From Ectocarpus siliculosus (lineage: Eukaryota > Sar > Phaeophyceae > Ectocarpales > Ectocarpaceae), in contig FN649736.1 of NCBI GenBank assembly GCA_000310025.1, positions 3,374,929-3,390,111 of the forward strand: 15,183 nucleotides of DNA, read 5' to 3'. Below the pieces are notes generated by a model. That model searched no databases. It was not told the origin of the DNA and was given only the letters and a program-made list of their open reading frames with translations. A program made the position numbers and the translations under genes. Below are positions 1 to 8,700 of this stretch, one piece after another; position 1 is the stretch's first letter; the number at the start of each line of letters is the position of its first letter.

Positions 1-525
1 GATCAAGGGAGGAAAAGAGCGGTGCTGGTCAGGGAGAGGGGGAGGGCGAATGGAGCGGTGGAATTGATGTTGGAACTATTCGGGATTTATGGAAGTGAAG
101 GATTAAATGCAACGGCACCATTGATGGTACACAGAAGGGAAGGGAAGTGGGAGGTATGGCAGAGAAGGAAGGCGACAGAGCAGATGAGGAAGGGGATAAG
201 AGCGGTGTCAAAGATGTGGTCGAAGGAAGGAAAAGGGGCAGGGGCGAAGCTGAAACCGGAAGAGTTCGCGTTACATTCGGGAAGGATAGGTGGGGCGACG
301 AGGCGGGCCGCGAAAGGGGTACCGGAGGCTGTGATAAAGAAGGAAGGGAGGTGGTCGTCGAACGCATTCATGGCATACGTGAGGGCGAATATGCAAGACC
401 CAGCATGGGTGTCGGCGGTGTTGGAAGAAGGGCAAGGGGTATTGGAGAGACAGCCGGGGCAAGGGACGGAATGGGGAAGAAATAAGGAAGAGGGATCCAG
501 AAGTAAGAAGAACAAGACTTCGTGA
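1..525 (+). CDS. Tyrosine recombinase, C-terminal catalytic part (partial at the left edge)
   Basis: The frame is open from base 1 to the TGA at 523-525 with no need for a start inside the window, so about 174 C-terminal residues are visible. The family joins the circular DNA intermediate of DIRS/Ngaro elements to the genome through a tyrosine-DNA bond. The diagnostic block is LHSGRIGGAT, which carries the His-x-x-Arg pair of the active site. It is followed by GVPEAVIKKEGRW and then AFMAYVR, whose Tyr is the likely nucleophile. The position often held by a second His is Trp (GRW), as is usual in this branch. The first catalytic Arg is not confidently placed and may lie upstream. The tail after the Tyr is Lys/Arg/Gly-rich. 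The coding strand is strikingly purine-rich. No internal stop or frameshift is visible, so this part looks intact. Confidence 0.72.
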   Translation, partial: DQGRKRAVLVRERGRANGAVELMLELFGIYGSEGLNATAPLMVHRREGKWEVWQRRKATEQMRKGIRAVSKMWSKEGKGAGAKLKPEEFALHSGRIGGATRRAAKGVPEAVIKKEGRWSSNAFMAYVRANMQDPAWVSAVLEEGQGVLERQPGQGTEWGRNKEEGSRSKKNKTS

Positions 526-526
526 T

Positions 527-716
527 GGGAGGTTTGTGTCCAAGCTGGGCGACCAGCGGAATGTCGTCAGCCTGGTTCTTATTACTTAAGGAAGCATGTG
601 GATTCCTTAGTAGGCAAAGGGCCGGGAAGGAGGGAGAGAGTTCTACCTCCAAGACCCGGCCTTTGCGCGGCGACACAATAATAAAAATGGCATTTTCCGG
701 GAAGTGAGAGACAAAA
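527..716 (+). repeat. Direct repeat copy 1 (candidate B1 of split direct repeats)
   Basis: 190 bp that recur at 1430-1619 at a constant offset of 903 bp, with only three mismatches by eye and no indels. It starts two bases after the recombinase stop codon and runs from GGGAGGTTTGTGTCC to GAGAGACAAAA. It includes an inexact hairpin-like pair, TAAGGAAGCATGTGGATTCCTTA. Short open frames inside it (about 60 codons) exist in both copies, but nothing marks them as genes. Confidence 0.85.
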
Positions 717-1429
717 GTGGAAGGTTGTGTTGTACAACCTGGTGTTTTGGCAGAACGGTTAGAAAGATCAAAGGGGGCACCGTAGGTAAGAGATAATTGA
801 TAGATAGGTAGGCATGTGTACCGGAAAGAAAAGAAAAGAAAGAGATGCACCTTGTCCACAACAGAAGAAACATCTGAACGAAAGAGCAAGACAACAAACA
901 AACAAGAGGAGGAGGAGTAGAAGAGAGACAGAGGAGGAAGAAGAAGGAAGCGAGCGTACGGAAGGGAGGAGCCAGACAGAGAAAGAGAGCAAGAGCATCG
1001 TCGGTTCATTTTTTTTTTTTTTTTCTTCTTGGTTTTGAAGCCGAGGTAAGCGTGTCTCGGGCGGAAGCTAGCCATGGGTAGCGTGTTCTAGGCGGAAGCA
1101 GGGCATGGGAAGGCAAATGATGGAAAAAAAAAAATAGGGTCAAGGTAAGCGTGTCTCTGGCTGCTGAGCAGCAGGGCACGGAACGACCGGTTAAGCCGAG
1201 GTAAGCATGTTGTTGGGCGAGAGCGAGACATGGAAAGGCCAGAAGGTCGAGGAAGCATGTTCTAGGCTTGAGCAGGGCATGGAAAGGCTGAATAATGCGA
1301 AGGGTGTGGTCAAGGTAAGCGTGTCTCTGGCCAAAGGGCAGGACATGGAACGACCGGTAAGCCGAGGTAAGCGTGCTCGGGCAAAAAGCGAAGGCTTGAG
1401 CAGAGCATGGAAAGGCATGGAGGTTTGTG
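717..1429. repeat. Spacer between the repeats: purine-rich tract plus degenerate minisatellite (candidate A2)
   Basis: From about 815 to 1000 the + strand is almost all purine (GAAAGAAAAG- and GAGGAGGAG-type runs), ending in a T16 tract at 1009-1024. From about 1040 to 1420 a degenerate tandem pattern repeats roughly six times. One block is AGGTAAGCGTGTCTCTGGC-like (near 1043, 1143, 1200, 1313, 1366) and the other is GAGCAGGGCATGGAAAGGC-like (near 1095, 1270, 1399). Spacing is irregular, about 50-120 bp. I see no gene here. In the Ngaro model this segment should match the 5' end of the element (A1), which lies outside the window. Confidence 0.6.
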
Positions 1430-1619
1430 GGGAGGTTTGTGTCCAAGCTGGGCGACCAGCGGAATGTCGTCAGCCTGGTTCTTATTACTTAAGGAAGCGT
1501 GTGGATTCCTTAGTAGGCAAAGGGCCGGGAAGGAGGGAGAGAGTTCTACCTCCAAGACCCGGCCTTTGCGCGGCGACACAATAATAAAAATGGCATTGTT
1601 CGGGAAGTGAGAGACAAAA
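1430..1619 (+). repeat. Direct repeat copy 2 (candidate B2, element 3' end)
   Basis: Second copy of the 190-bp repeat at 527-716. Differences from copy 1 are one A/G change in the GAAGCGTGTGG stretch and two changes in the TGGCATTGTTCGGG stretch. It is followed at once by an A-rich run (AAAAAAAAAGAAAAA). In a Ngaro-type layout this would be the right terminus. No target-site duplication can be assessed because the left terminus is outside the window. Confidence 0.85.
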
Positions 1620-1779
1620 AAAAAAGAAAAACTCTGTCAGCAAGCTGCGGAGCATTTGCACAAGAAAAATTTCGGAAAATGCGCGAGAGCTGAAATCAAA
1701 TCTCTCATCTACCCAAGGGTGTATACAAAAACTCACAGGCTCAGAGCGAGAGGCAATGTGCCTTCTCTTCTCTTCGAAC

Positions 1780-2417
1780 ATGGCCTCCATCATGGTCTTC
1801 ATGATAGCCTTCATCGGCAGTGCAAGATGCTACTCGTTGGCAGGCAACAGGTACCAAGGTGCAAGGTGTAACAAAGCACTGCCGCTTACAGCTTACAGCA
1901 GCAGGCTTGGAGTACTACAACGAACCTGAGCTTCGAAGAGGGTTATCCATACCAGCAGTAGCCGTGGAAGATGCATGCCGTCATGGAGGCACCTGTGGGC
2001 GCGATCCTCTGTCTGTCGCTCACGTTTCCGGCCCAACGTTTGCCCGCGTGCACACCCCTGGCACACATTCACACATTCTGTTCGGAGATCCTGGTATTTA
2101 TAGTTCCTGGACGGCATTTTTCGGGGGTTTCAAAGACTGTCCACTTTTTTGTTCTTTTGTTCTTGCCGCCACTCTTTCGTTGTCGTTGTTCATCAATCTG
2201 CCTAACAGTAGCGTGCCACACTAAATAGCGGGATGCGAGGATTGCCTCTGTTGAGTGACATTGCGCCACCAAATAAGCAATTATTTCCCAGCTTGCCCCA
2301 GGAAGAAGGAACAGGCAAAAACGAGCAAGATGCCTGCTCGATCTCCTCACCGACCACCATCGTCATCGCCAGCGACTTGTTCTGGCCGCATCTCTGCCAG
2401 GCCGCGCCTTGTCGGCG
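1780..2417 (+). CDS. Possible gene starting with a signal peptide (tentative two-exon start, 3' end unresolved)
   Basis: The ATG at 1780 has A at -3 and G at +4 and opens MASIMVFMIAFIGSARC, which has the hydrophobic core and small residues of a secretory or bipartite plastid-targeting signal. Unspliced, the frame gives 49 residues (stop 1927-1929). A spliced reading is more attractive: donor CAG|GTACCA after 1850 (phase 2), then acceptor TTGCCCCAG before 2302, which resumes in matching phase. The second part is basic and Ser/Pro/Ala-rich (KKEQAKTSK, then SPHRPPSSSPATCSGR), like a transit peptide. It could end at the donor GGC|GTAAGC after 2417 or run on in the same frame to the stop at 2698. 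A further candidate exon is 2682-2782 (acceptor CACTTCAG, donor TTG|GTGAGC), but its phase does not fit the 2417 donor. No family recognised. The whole model is weak and could be chance. Confidence 0.33.
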
Positions 2418-2681
2418 TAAGCACGGCGAAGGATTTGGAGATGATGGGAGTTCTCCCTGGCTTGGCCGTTCCTTCCGAACACGGAGAGCATGCCGCAAGC
2501 CTTCCCGACGCTGCTGGGGATGCTTCGGTGATATCCATGATGAGGCATGTAATGCATCCACCTCGCAACGTTCCACCACGACAAAACTCTTGGAACACCT
2601 TTACACAGAGAAGGGTCTCCGCTGTTCGCGGCACAACCGTTCATTCAATTGTGAGAATATTGTCAATCATTTGCACTTCAG

Positions 2682-2782
2682 TCGAGTACGAATTCTAGAC
2701 ACAGATGGAAACATGCGCACAGCCCTTAGAGGCAAACAACATTATTGTACTGCGGACAAGGACGCCACATTGCAGACGCTTG
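2682..2782 (+). other. Candidate exon of unknown gene
   Basis: Bounded by an acceptor-like ATTTGCACTTCAG and a strong donor-like TTG|GTGAGC. In the long open frame 2233-2937 it reads RVRILDTDGNMRTALRGK and onward, with balanced, polar composition that looks protein-like. The frame itself has no convincing start. It may belong to the signal-peptide gene upstream through a missing exon, or be a chance open frame. Confidence 0.2.
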
Positions 2783-3015
2783 GTGAGCTCGAAAGAAAGG
2801 TTGAACTATACTGCATCACTGCTGTAGTCGAGGCTAATGTCCCACAGTGTAAGCTTCCTTACACACTGAAACCATCTTTTCTCACACGTGGGTCGGCAAA
2901 GCCGTGCCCGAGTCATTTCCAATACTATGGAGTCTAGAAGTGTACTGTATAGGGTCCCATTTATTTCTCCATCGAAAGGGCGATCTCTAGGCCAGGCATA
3001 AATTAGGACCTAAAT

Positions 3016-3236
3016 TACCGTATATGACACAAGATAACACACCCCCTTGGCCGATTTTCAAAGCTCGATATCTCAACAGCAGGAAGAGTCACGGCGCCGA
3101 AAACGGCAGCGTTGGAATCGTCTTGTCGAGAAAATTTCGAAAATGTATCGTTTCGTTTGTGCATCCTCTTCGTCGTGGAGTAATCGAGCTTTGGAAATCG
3201 GTCCAGGGGGTGTGTTATCTTGTGTCATATATGGTA
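3016..3236. mobile_element. Foldback MITE with about 53-bp terminal inverted repeats and TA ends
   Basis: The left end CCGTATATGACACAAGATAA (from 3018) is matched by the reverse complement of the right end (to 3234, reading CCATATATGACACAAGATAA). The match continues through ACACACCCCC and CCGATTTCCAAAGCTCGAT with one single-base indel and a few mismatches, giving about 53 bp per arm. Weaker pairing continues inwards (CTCAACAGCAGGAAGAG against CTCCACGACGAAGAG). Both ends abut TA (3016-3017 and 3235-3236), the target duplication expected of Tc1/mariner-type movement. No transposase is encoded. A 140-codon frame crosses it but is explained by the absence of stops in the arms. Confidence 0.8.
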
Positions 3237-3591
3237 GGTTACATCTGAAATCTGTACACTGTAGCCTCTCTTACAAAATCCACGTACCGTGCGCCCTCGC
3301 TTGTGCTTGTCTCGAAATCAATGAACGAAACGGAACAGCCGCCATATACCTCGTCGTGGCTTGGGATCAGCCACGACAGCTTCCGCTGCAAGAGGCGGCA
3401 GGTGCCACGACGTTTCATACATCAGAGACAAGCCCGGTCACGGCAAGCAGGTGCCCCCTTGCCGCGTGTTGAAGTGACCGCCCATCTTCATTTTCCGTTG
3501 CCTTTTTCTGTTGAACTCTGAACACCCCGCTTCCCCCCTACTCTTGGTTAGTGGAACGCAGCGCTTTTCTTTGCTTCGAGAAGTAGGCTGG
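3237..3591. other. Intergenic stretch upstream of the small spliced gene
   Basis: Short open frames of 70-140 codons cross this stretch, but none has a good start, splice logic or recognisable composition. I see no clear TATA box or repeat. It presumably includes the promoter and 5' leader of the gene starting at 3592. The segment 3480-3570 is C/T-rich. Confidence 0.35.
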
Positions 3592-4853
3592 ATGAAGCGT
3601 GGTGGTGATGATGCGTTCACACCCCGACCTCTCGTTCACATCCAAATACATATCTTTCATCTCCATCTTTGTCGCGTGGATATCAACGAGCGAGGGGCTG
3701 AACGAAGGACGTCTGTAAGTGGTTTCTTGTCGTACTACGCAGATGTGCAAAACAATCTCCGCCGTGCCACTCACCCGCCCGACGACTCCGGGCTCTTGCG
3801 GTCGTACATACGTATACATATTGCCTGCGATTACGGAACAAGATTGATTGCCATCGACAATACCAACAGGTGAAGCAAGGGGAGTGGAGTGACGTCATCG
3901 TGCCTGCCTCCAAAATTCCCCGGAAGGAAACCGTGGTCGAGACCTCGGTGCTCAGGAAGAACGACCCTTCCTACGAAGAGTGGTGGGTGTTGCATCCGGG
4001 TAGGATCGGTTGGATTGGGTTGGATTGGTAGGCGCGGAAGGAGATGGGTGAAGTCGGACGAGTTGCCTTGTTGTTAGCCATGCGTATGCCATCACAAGTA
4101 GTCCTCTTCTTGCCCCAAAGTAGTACAGCCGGTACGAATCGAATGCCCGTGGCCACAGGCTTACCAAACACACAATAAGGAGATTTTTTCAGGGTGGACG
4201 CACAAAACGTGTTTCCTCACCGCAAAACGAACTCTAGCCCGTAACATGGCCCTGATAAGTACCGAAGCAAGGGGAACAAGGAGCGCACGAGCACGGAAAT
4301 TACGTGATAGGTTGCTGTACGAGTCTCCAAAAATTGGGTTTCGCATTCGATTCGTTTGCCAGTCAGCCGTCTATTTGTCGTCAAGACTTGGGAATCTCGC
4401 GGTCATTTGCGGTTGCACTGTGCACGCGTGTAAAACCGAAAACGCACCGACGTCGTAGGTATGAGCCTGCTGAGCGGCTGTGGCACCGAATCGTGTTCCC
4501 TGCAAAGCGTCCAAGTAATCGCGAGCAGGTGCGAGCGGTTCCCTTGTACCAACTGCATGAAAAGGTGGCGGTTTTTTTTTTCGTCAAAGGGGAACTAAAT
4601 ATCTTTCAACGGATTATTTCCTTGGTTCTCGTGGACTCTTGTTTCAACCCTCGCCGCTCCCCTCCTATTCGGTTTGGGGAAAGCGTGGAAGGGGGAGGTC
4701 CTGGATGGAGAACATCATTGTCTTACATGCATACCCTACGACGACGACGACTACGGAGACGACGACAACAGCACCAATAACAACACTAACAGAGGCCACA
4801 AACAACAGTGCTGGAACCCCCACCGGTTTCGAGATCATTCTCGTTTCAGTTGA
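3592..4853 (+). CDS. Small spliced gene, unknown function (about 212 residues in the five-exon model)
   Basis: Exons by hand: 3592-3714, 3870-3999, 4193-4310, 4459-4564, 4692-4853. The first three are the firmer part. Exon 1 ends at a near-perfect donor (TCT|GTAAGT, phase 0). Exon 2 starts after CAACAG in phase 0 and reads GEWSDVIVPASKIPRKETVV, then SYEEWWVLHPG, clearly protein-like. It ends at G|GTAGGA in phase 1. Exon 3 starts after TTTTTTCAG in phase 1 with WTHKTCF. From there the frame either runs to a stop at 4456-4458 (172 residues) or is spliced at AG|GTTGCT into an exon reading YEPAERLWHRIVFPAKRP, then to a last exon rich in Asp/Asn (YDDDDYGDDDN) ending at TGA 4851-4853. All joins keep phase, and the total is a whole number of codons. 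Introns are short (114-193 bp). The ATG at 3592 is the first Met in frame, but the His/Ile-rich start is less convincing than exon 2. No family recognised; it may be a degraded gene. Confidence 0.45.
4739..4810. repeat. Imperfect ACG/ACA/AAC triplet tract
   Basis: ACGACGACGACTACGGAGACGACGACAACAG-type triplets followed by AATAACAACACTAAC. Depending on frame it gives poly-Thr, poly-Arg or poly-Asp/Asn. In the favoured model of the small spliced gene it codes the acidic Asp/Asn segment of the last exon. Confidence 0.55.
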
Positions 4854-5071
4854 GCAAGTGCACCAAGTCTGAATAGCTTCATCTCCTATTCTTACCTCCA
4901 AGTAGATTGGTTCACTCTACGATCCCCCACCCCACTTCGATCTCCAATTTTTTGATATAGAATTTTCTTGCTCCCATACACTGTTCACGTAGCTTCAGCC
5001 CCCATTCGTATACCAAGAATTGTACCCCATTCTCTGTCAAGGTTGGGGCATCCTAGTCAAGCATTGATACA
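4854..5071. other. Intergenic stretch, nothing recognised
   Basis: AT-richer than its surroundings, with TTTTTTGATATAGAATTTTC near 4950. No AATAAA signal, repeat or open frame of note. Confidence 0.4.
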
Positions 5072-5615
5072 TCCTCTGCCCTTCCCAGTTACTTTTATCC
5101 CCTAACTTTACTGTATTCAGTAGGTACTTGCGGCTCTTCGATGAATGGAGTGTGCGTCTCTTCGATGAATAGAAAGATAGGGATTGTGCATCCCGTGCCA
5201 TAGCTGCACTCCGCCTGTGGCATCTACCACTCGGACCTAGCCCGCAACAGCGTCACCATTACCACCCCATTTATCACCGTAGTACTTTCTGCCTTGGAAC
5301 CATCCAATTACATGGTTGTTGTACGGCGTGTTCGTGGACACACCAATCACGGGAGATGACTGTGTACCAGTCGCTAATCTATAAAAAGCCGTTGTTGTAG
5401 AAATCTTTACGATGATAAATGGGGTGGTAGTGGTGACGCTGTTGCGGGCTAGGTCCGAGTGGTAGATGCCACAAGCGGAGTGCGGGTAGGGAACGGGAGA
5501 GCCAATCCTCCACAACCCCTAGCTTTGAACGCATCGAACAACCACATACACGGCAGTACCTACAGAATACAGTAGGGTTAGAAAGGATATAGTTAGCAGG
5601 GTCAAGAGCAGAGGA
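5072..5615. mobile_element. Large imperfect foldback element (544 bp) between two genes
   Basis: The outer ends TCCTCTGCCCTT (5072) and AAGAGCAGAGGA (to 5615) are inverted. Next inwards, ACTGTATTCAGTAGGTACT (about 5110-5128) pairs with AGTACCTACAGAATACAGT (about 5554-5572). The inner arms are long and nearly exact: 5206-5283 pairs with 5405-5483 (GCACTCCGCCTGTGGCATC against its complement, continuing through CTCGGACCTAGCCCGCAAC). Paired positions sum to about 10688 throughout, so this is one symmetric fold with a loop of about 120 bp. The segment between outer and inner arms (about 5130-5205 with 5484-5552) is eroded. No coding frame and no obvious target duplication. It ends 147 bp before the likely start codon of the next gene. 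Confidence 0.75.
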
Positions 5616-5761
5616 TTTATTTTCCCGGCACATGACTTCCTCGTCGAAGAATCGTTCCGAAAAAGAGGAACATCGTTCGTCTGGCACCACGAACCACACC
5701 TTGATTATGACGCCCCCATCCCGCTGGCCATCAGGTGTTACTTTTGGAGCGCTGGATGACA

Positions 5762-8700
5762 ATGGCACTGGCAGGACATGCCGCAGATGCCGGCGAAACG
5801 GAGACAAAGAACACGATCAGCGGCAGAGGCAGCCACAACAACAACAGCAACGGGCGTCTAATTCAAACCGCGGTCTCCGCCGATGAGAACAAAGGGCAAA
5901 ACGCCTTTCGAGGGGTAAGCAATGCCAGCACTAACCGCCCAAATGCTCAACTACCGAGCAGGCATATCGGCGGCACCGGTGGCGGGGTCGACACCAACGG
6001 CCCCACAACTGCTGCCAGCCCAGCTAGCGCTCAGACAAATATTGTGACGACGACGGGAGACGGGGTGGGGGCCCATGGCGGAAGGGCGGGTTACGGGGGG
6101 GCGGCAGAGAGCGGTGCCCCAGAGGGCGGAGGGGCAACTGCGAGCGCTGCCACTGCCACTGCCGAGGAAGCGAGAAAGGCGGCTAAGATCAGGGCACAAA
6201 TGAACGTGCTAATGGTGGGGTTTTTCGAGGTAATCCGTCAGGTGAGACAGCATCAATGACGATACCGACAGTTCGCTATATATATATTTTTTTTAAGTAT
6301 CGAAACAATACGGAGTATCGTTCTGACTACGTTTAAAGAGAGCAAGTTCTGTTGGGAGAGGGTTACCTGGCGTGCAGGGGTGGTGTACTCATAGCCGTGC
6401 AAACCGTAGTCGTTAGACCATTGACCTCGCACCCCTACAAAGCCGAGACAGAGCACGTCGGGTTTCTCACCGAAGGTGGGATAGGAGCGTCCTCGAAATA
6501 GCTTGTGTAGTCACGAGGTTGGAGGCATCGCCCTCCCTCACGGTGTAGCTGCTCGGATTCACCGTTGGAGTCTTCCCATCGGATGGGCCTTGTCGTTGTA
6601 TTGGTGGTGTTCTCTTTCATAATCGCCCTACAGTCTACCGAGTACCTGGTCTTCCCCGTACTCTTTTCGGAGAAGAAACAGACTTGGGGTGGCAACGGAG
6701 ACAAAGAAGGGTACGAAGTAACGGTAAAAACGACGCAGAAATCTTAGTCTTGTCACCACTCGTCAACGAACAAAAGGTCCCGATGACATCCAGAAAGAGG
6801 AAAACGTGAGAAGGACGGAGAAAGCCCTAAAGGACAGACTTGGAAATATTCACCAAAGAGCGCAACACAACAATTGAACACCTGCGAATATAGATGTGAG
6901 GCGGTTTTGACCTGTTCTCTCCCCCACAAGTCATCTTCTGCTTGATGTACTACGGGCTCATCGTTCACTCTGTCGGTGTTTGTACAGTAACTAACTGCCT
7001 CTTGCCACCTCCGTTCACGAGCCAGACTCACGGCTGCTCTGTTGGTGTTGAACCTGACGGCTTCGTTTGCTTGGTTGCATGTGTCTGGGGGCACAAAAGT
7101 GTAGGTCACGCAGCACTGCGCGGAGAGAGGGCGGCTGCTCGATCGAATCTGGCGGTCTCTCAACGAACTCTTTGAGTTTGTGCTGTGGGAAATGTCGCGC
7201 ACCGTCGCCAGGTACCATAGATATTATTTGGCAGTGTTGCGTGGTCCTCCATGTTTGCTGCCACAGCTGCTGGAATAGGACTGGCCAAGGTTTAGTCATG
7301 GTGGCGGTGATGGCGTTGGAATCGTACGTTACCTTGTCGTGTGTCGTTGTCATTATCGTTGTGGTTATTGCTATTGTTGGTGTTGTTGGTGTTGTTGGTG
7401 TTTTTTGCTGATGTAGAGGCGCGCCAGCGCTCCGTTCTGGGCATATAATGTGAGTACGATGTATATCCCTGTGGCACGAATGAAGCACGGTGGATGCAGA
7501 AAGAGAGTTTTTCTTCGCTCGAGGACGAGTACGGAGCGCTATGTTTCGATGTCTGGCCCTAAGGACAACATGCGGATCGGGCGATCGATCGCCAATTGAC
7601 GAATAGGCATGACGAGATGGACTACAAAAGATTCCGTTTGTTTGTTCTCAGAGATAGAAGAGCAGAAGACTTTGTTTCTTGCGTCGGTCGATCCACGGGC
7701 GTGTGTTTGGTGTCGTTGGGCTGGACGTGTGAACGTTGGGTCTTACTCACTGGCGCCGAACAACAACATCGCAGGTGCGAGGAACGGCTAGAGGTCATGA
7801 ACGCGGTCGTCGAGCAAGAGCGAGCCGACAGAGAGAGCCGCGAAACGATCCACAAGAACGAGCTCCAGCTAACGGAGGAGCTTATCAACGGCAGGTAAGA
7901 CAATCACACGCGGTGTTGGTTCGTGAGCACCTTTTTTTTAGAGCGCGGCTTGCACCCGGCAGACGAAGGCAAACCTATCACAGCAGCACAAAAATGCGAC
8001 ATTCCAATGCAGGCCTGCACCAAGCTAATGGTGAAGGGGTGGGGATCGCTTAACAACGGTTGGTTGTCGAGCCTTCGATCACACATCATCATTTGGGGGA
8101 ATCCATGCGGAGAAAGCAACACAAGAATAAGCATTCAAGCGGCCAAATTAAAATGCAGCAACCGTGAGTGGGGTGTCCATAATTCCCGCAGGGCGCAGAC
8201 ACCGGCCCAGTTCGTACATTTCGACGCATCTCAACTTGTGAGAGAGCATCGGGAGGTAGTGGGAAGCTGAAAACCATGCGTATGTTCATCTTGAAAGGAA
8301 AGCATGCATACCAACAAGAAGAGACCCCAGGGACTTATTAAAGCAAGGACGAGGTTTTCCCCAAACATTTAAGCGCGGAACAATTTCAAAGGTTTACCAT
8401 ATCGCGGGCCGTTTTGGCTCTTGGAAGGTGGGGGGACTCTGACAAGAACTGCATACCTGCGTATCGGTTCAGTAACAGGTACCAAGACGGTTTTGAGAGG
8501 GTGAGAGACAGAAAGAGGGGCGAAGACAGACAGAAACATAGAGATAGAGATGTTGGGTGGTTGTTCGTAGCTGGAGTTGTATCGTACACGCGTATGTCTC
8601 GGTGGACGTGGCAGCGCACGCAATTTGTTACCGTTGTTGTTGAGTCGATGTTGTTGGTGATACTACAGCTCCGTGTCAAACGCTTAGCCGGTGGATCGCA

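Larger units (their letters stand above)
1..1619 (+). mobile_element. 3' end of a Ngaro/DIRS-like tyrosine-recombinase retroelement (partial)
   Basis: Seen: a tyrosine recombinase frame entering from the left edge, then a 190-bp repeat, a spacer of about 713 bp, and a second copy of the repeat. Known: Ngaro-type elements end in split direct repeats, with A1 at the 5' end and B1-A2-B2 after the last ORF, which is the recombinase. The order here fits B1 (527-716), A2 (717-1429), B2 (1430-1619). Inferred: the window holds only the 3' end, and A1, gag and reverse transcriptase would lie to the left. The 98% identity of the two repeat copies suggests a fairly recent insertion. A Crypton, which has a recombinase but no reverse transcriptase, is the main alternative and cannot be excluded because the 5' part is missing. 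Confidence 0.6.

Noticed and set aside
522-707. Frames of about 60 codons inside each copy of the 190-bp repeat as genes
   Set aside because: Conservation of the frame follows from 98% nucleotide identity. There is no domain, and the position fits a terminal repeat.
368-1075. 235-codon minus frame across the retroelement
   Set aside because: Leu/Ser/Phe-rich translation of the complement of a purine-rich strand, crossing the repeat and the T16 tract. It is not protein-like.
3047-3472. 141-codon + frame crossing the MITE
   Set aside because: It runs through both inverted arms and out into flanking DNA. A non-autonomous foldback element explains the region better.
6753-7202. Whole 149-codon minus frame as a gene
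   Set aside because: Only the middle looks like a domain. The ends are unremarkable and there is no start context, so I report only the TPR-like part at low confidence.
7580-7593. 14-bp palindrome GGCGATCGATCGCC as a regulatory site
   Set aside because: Short palindromes made of overlapping CGATCG are expected by chance in 15 kb, and nothing nearby gives it a role.
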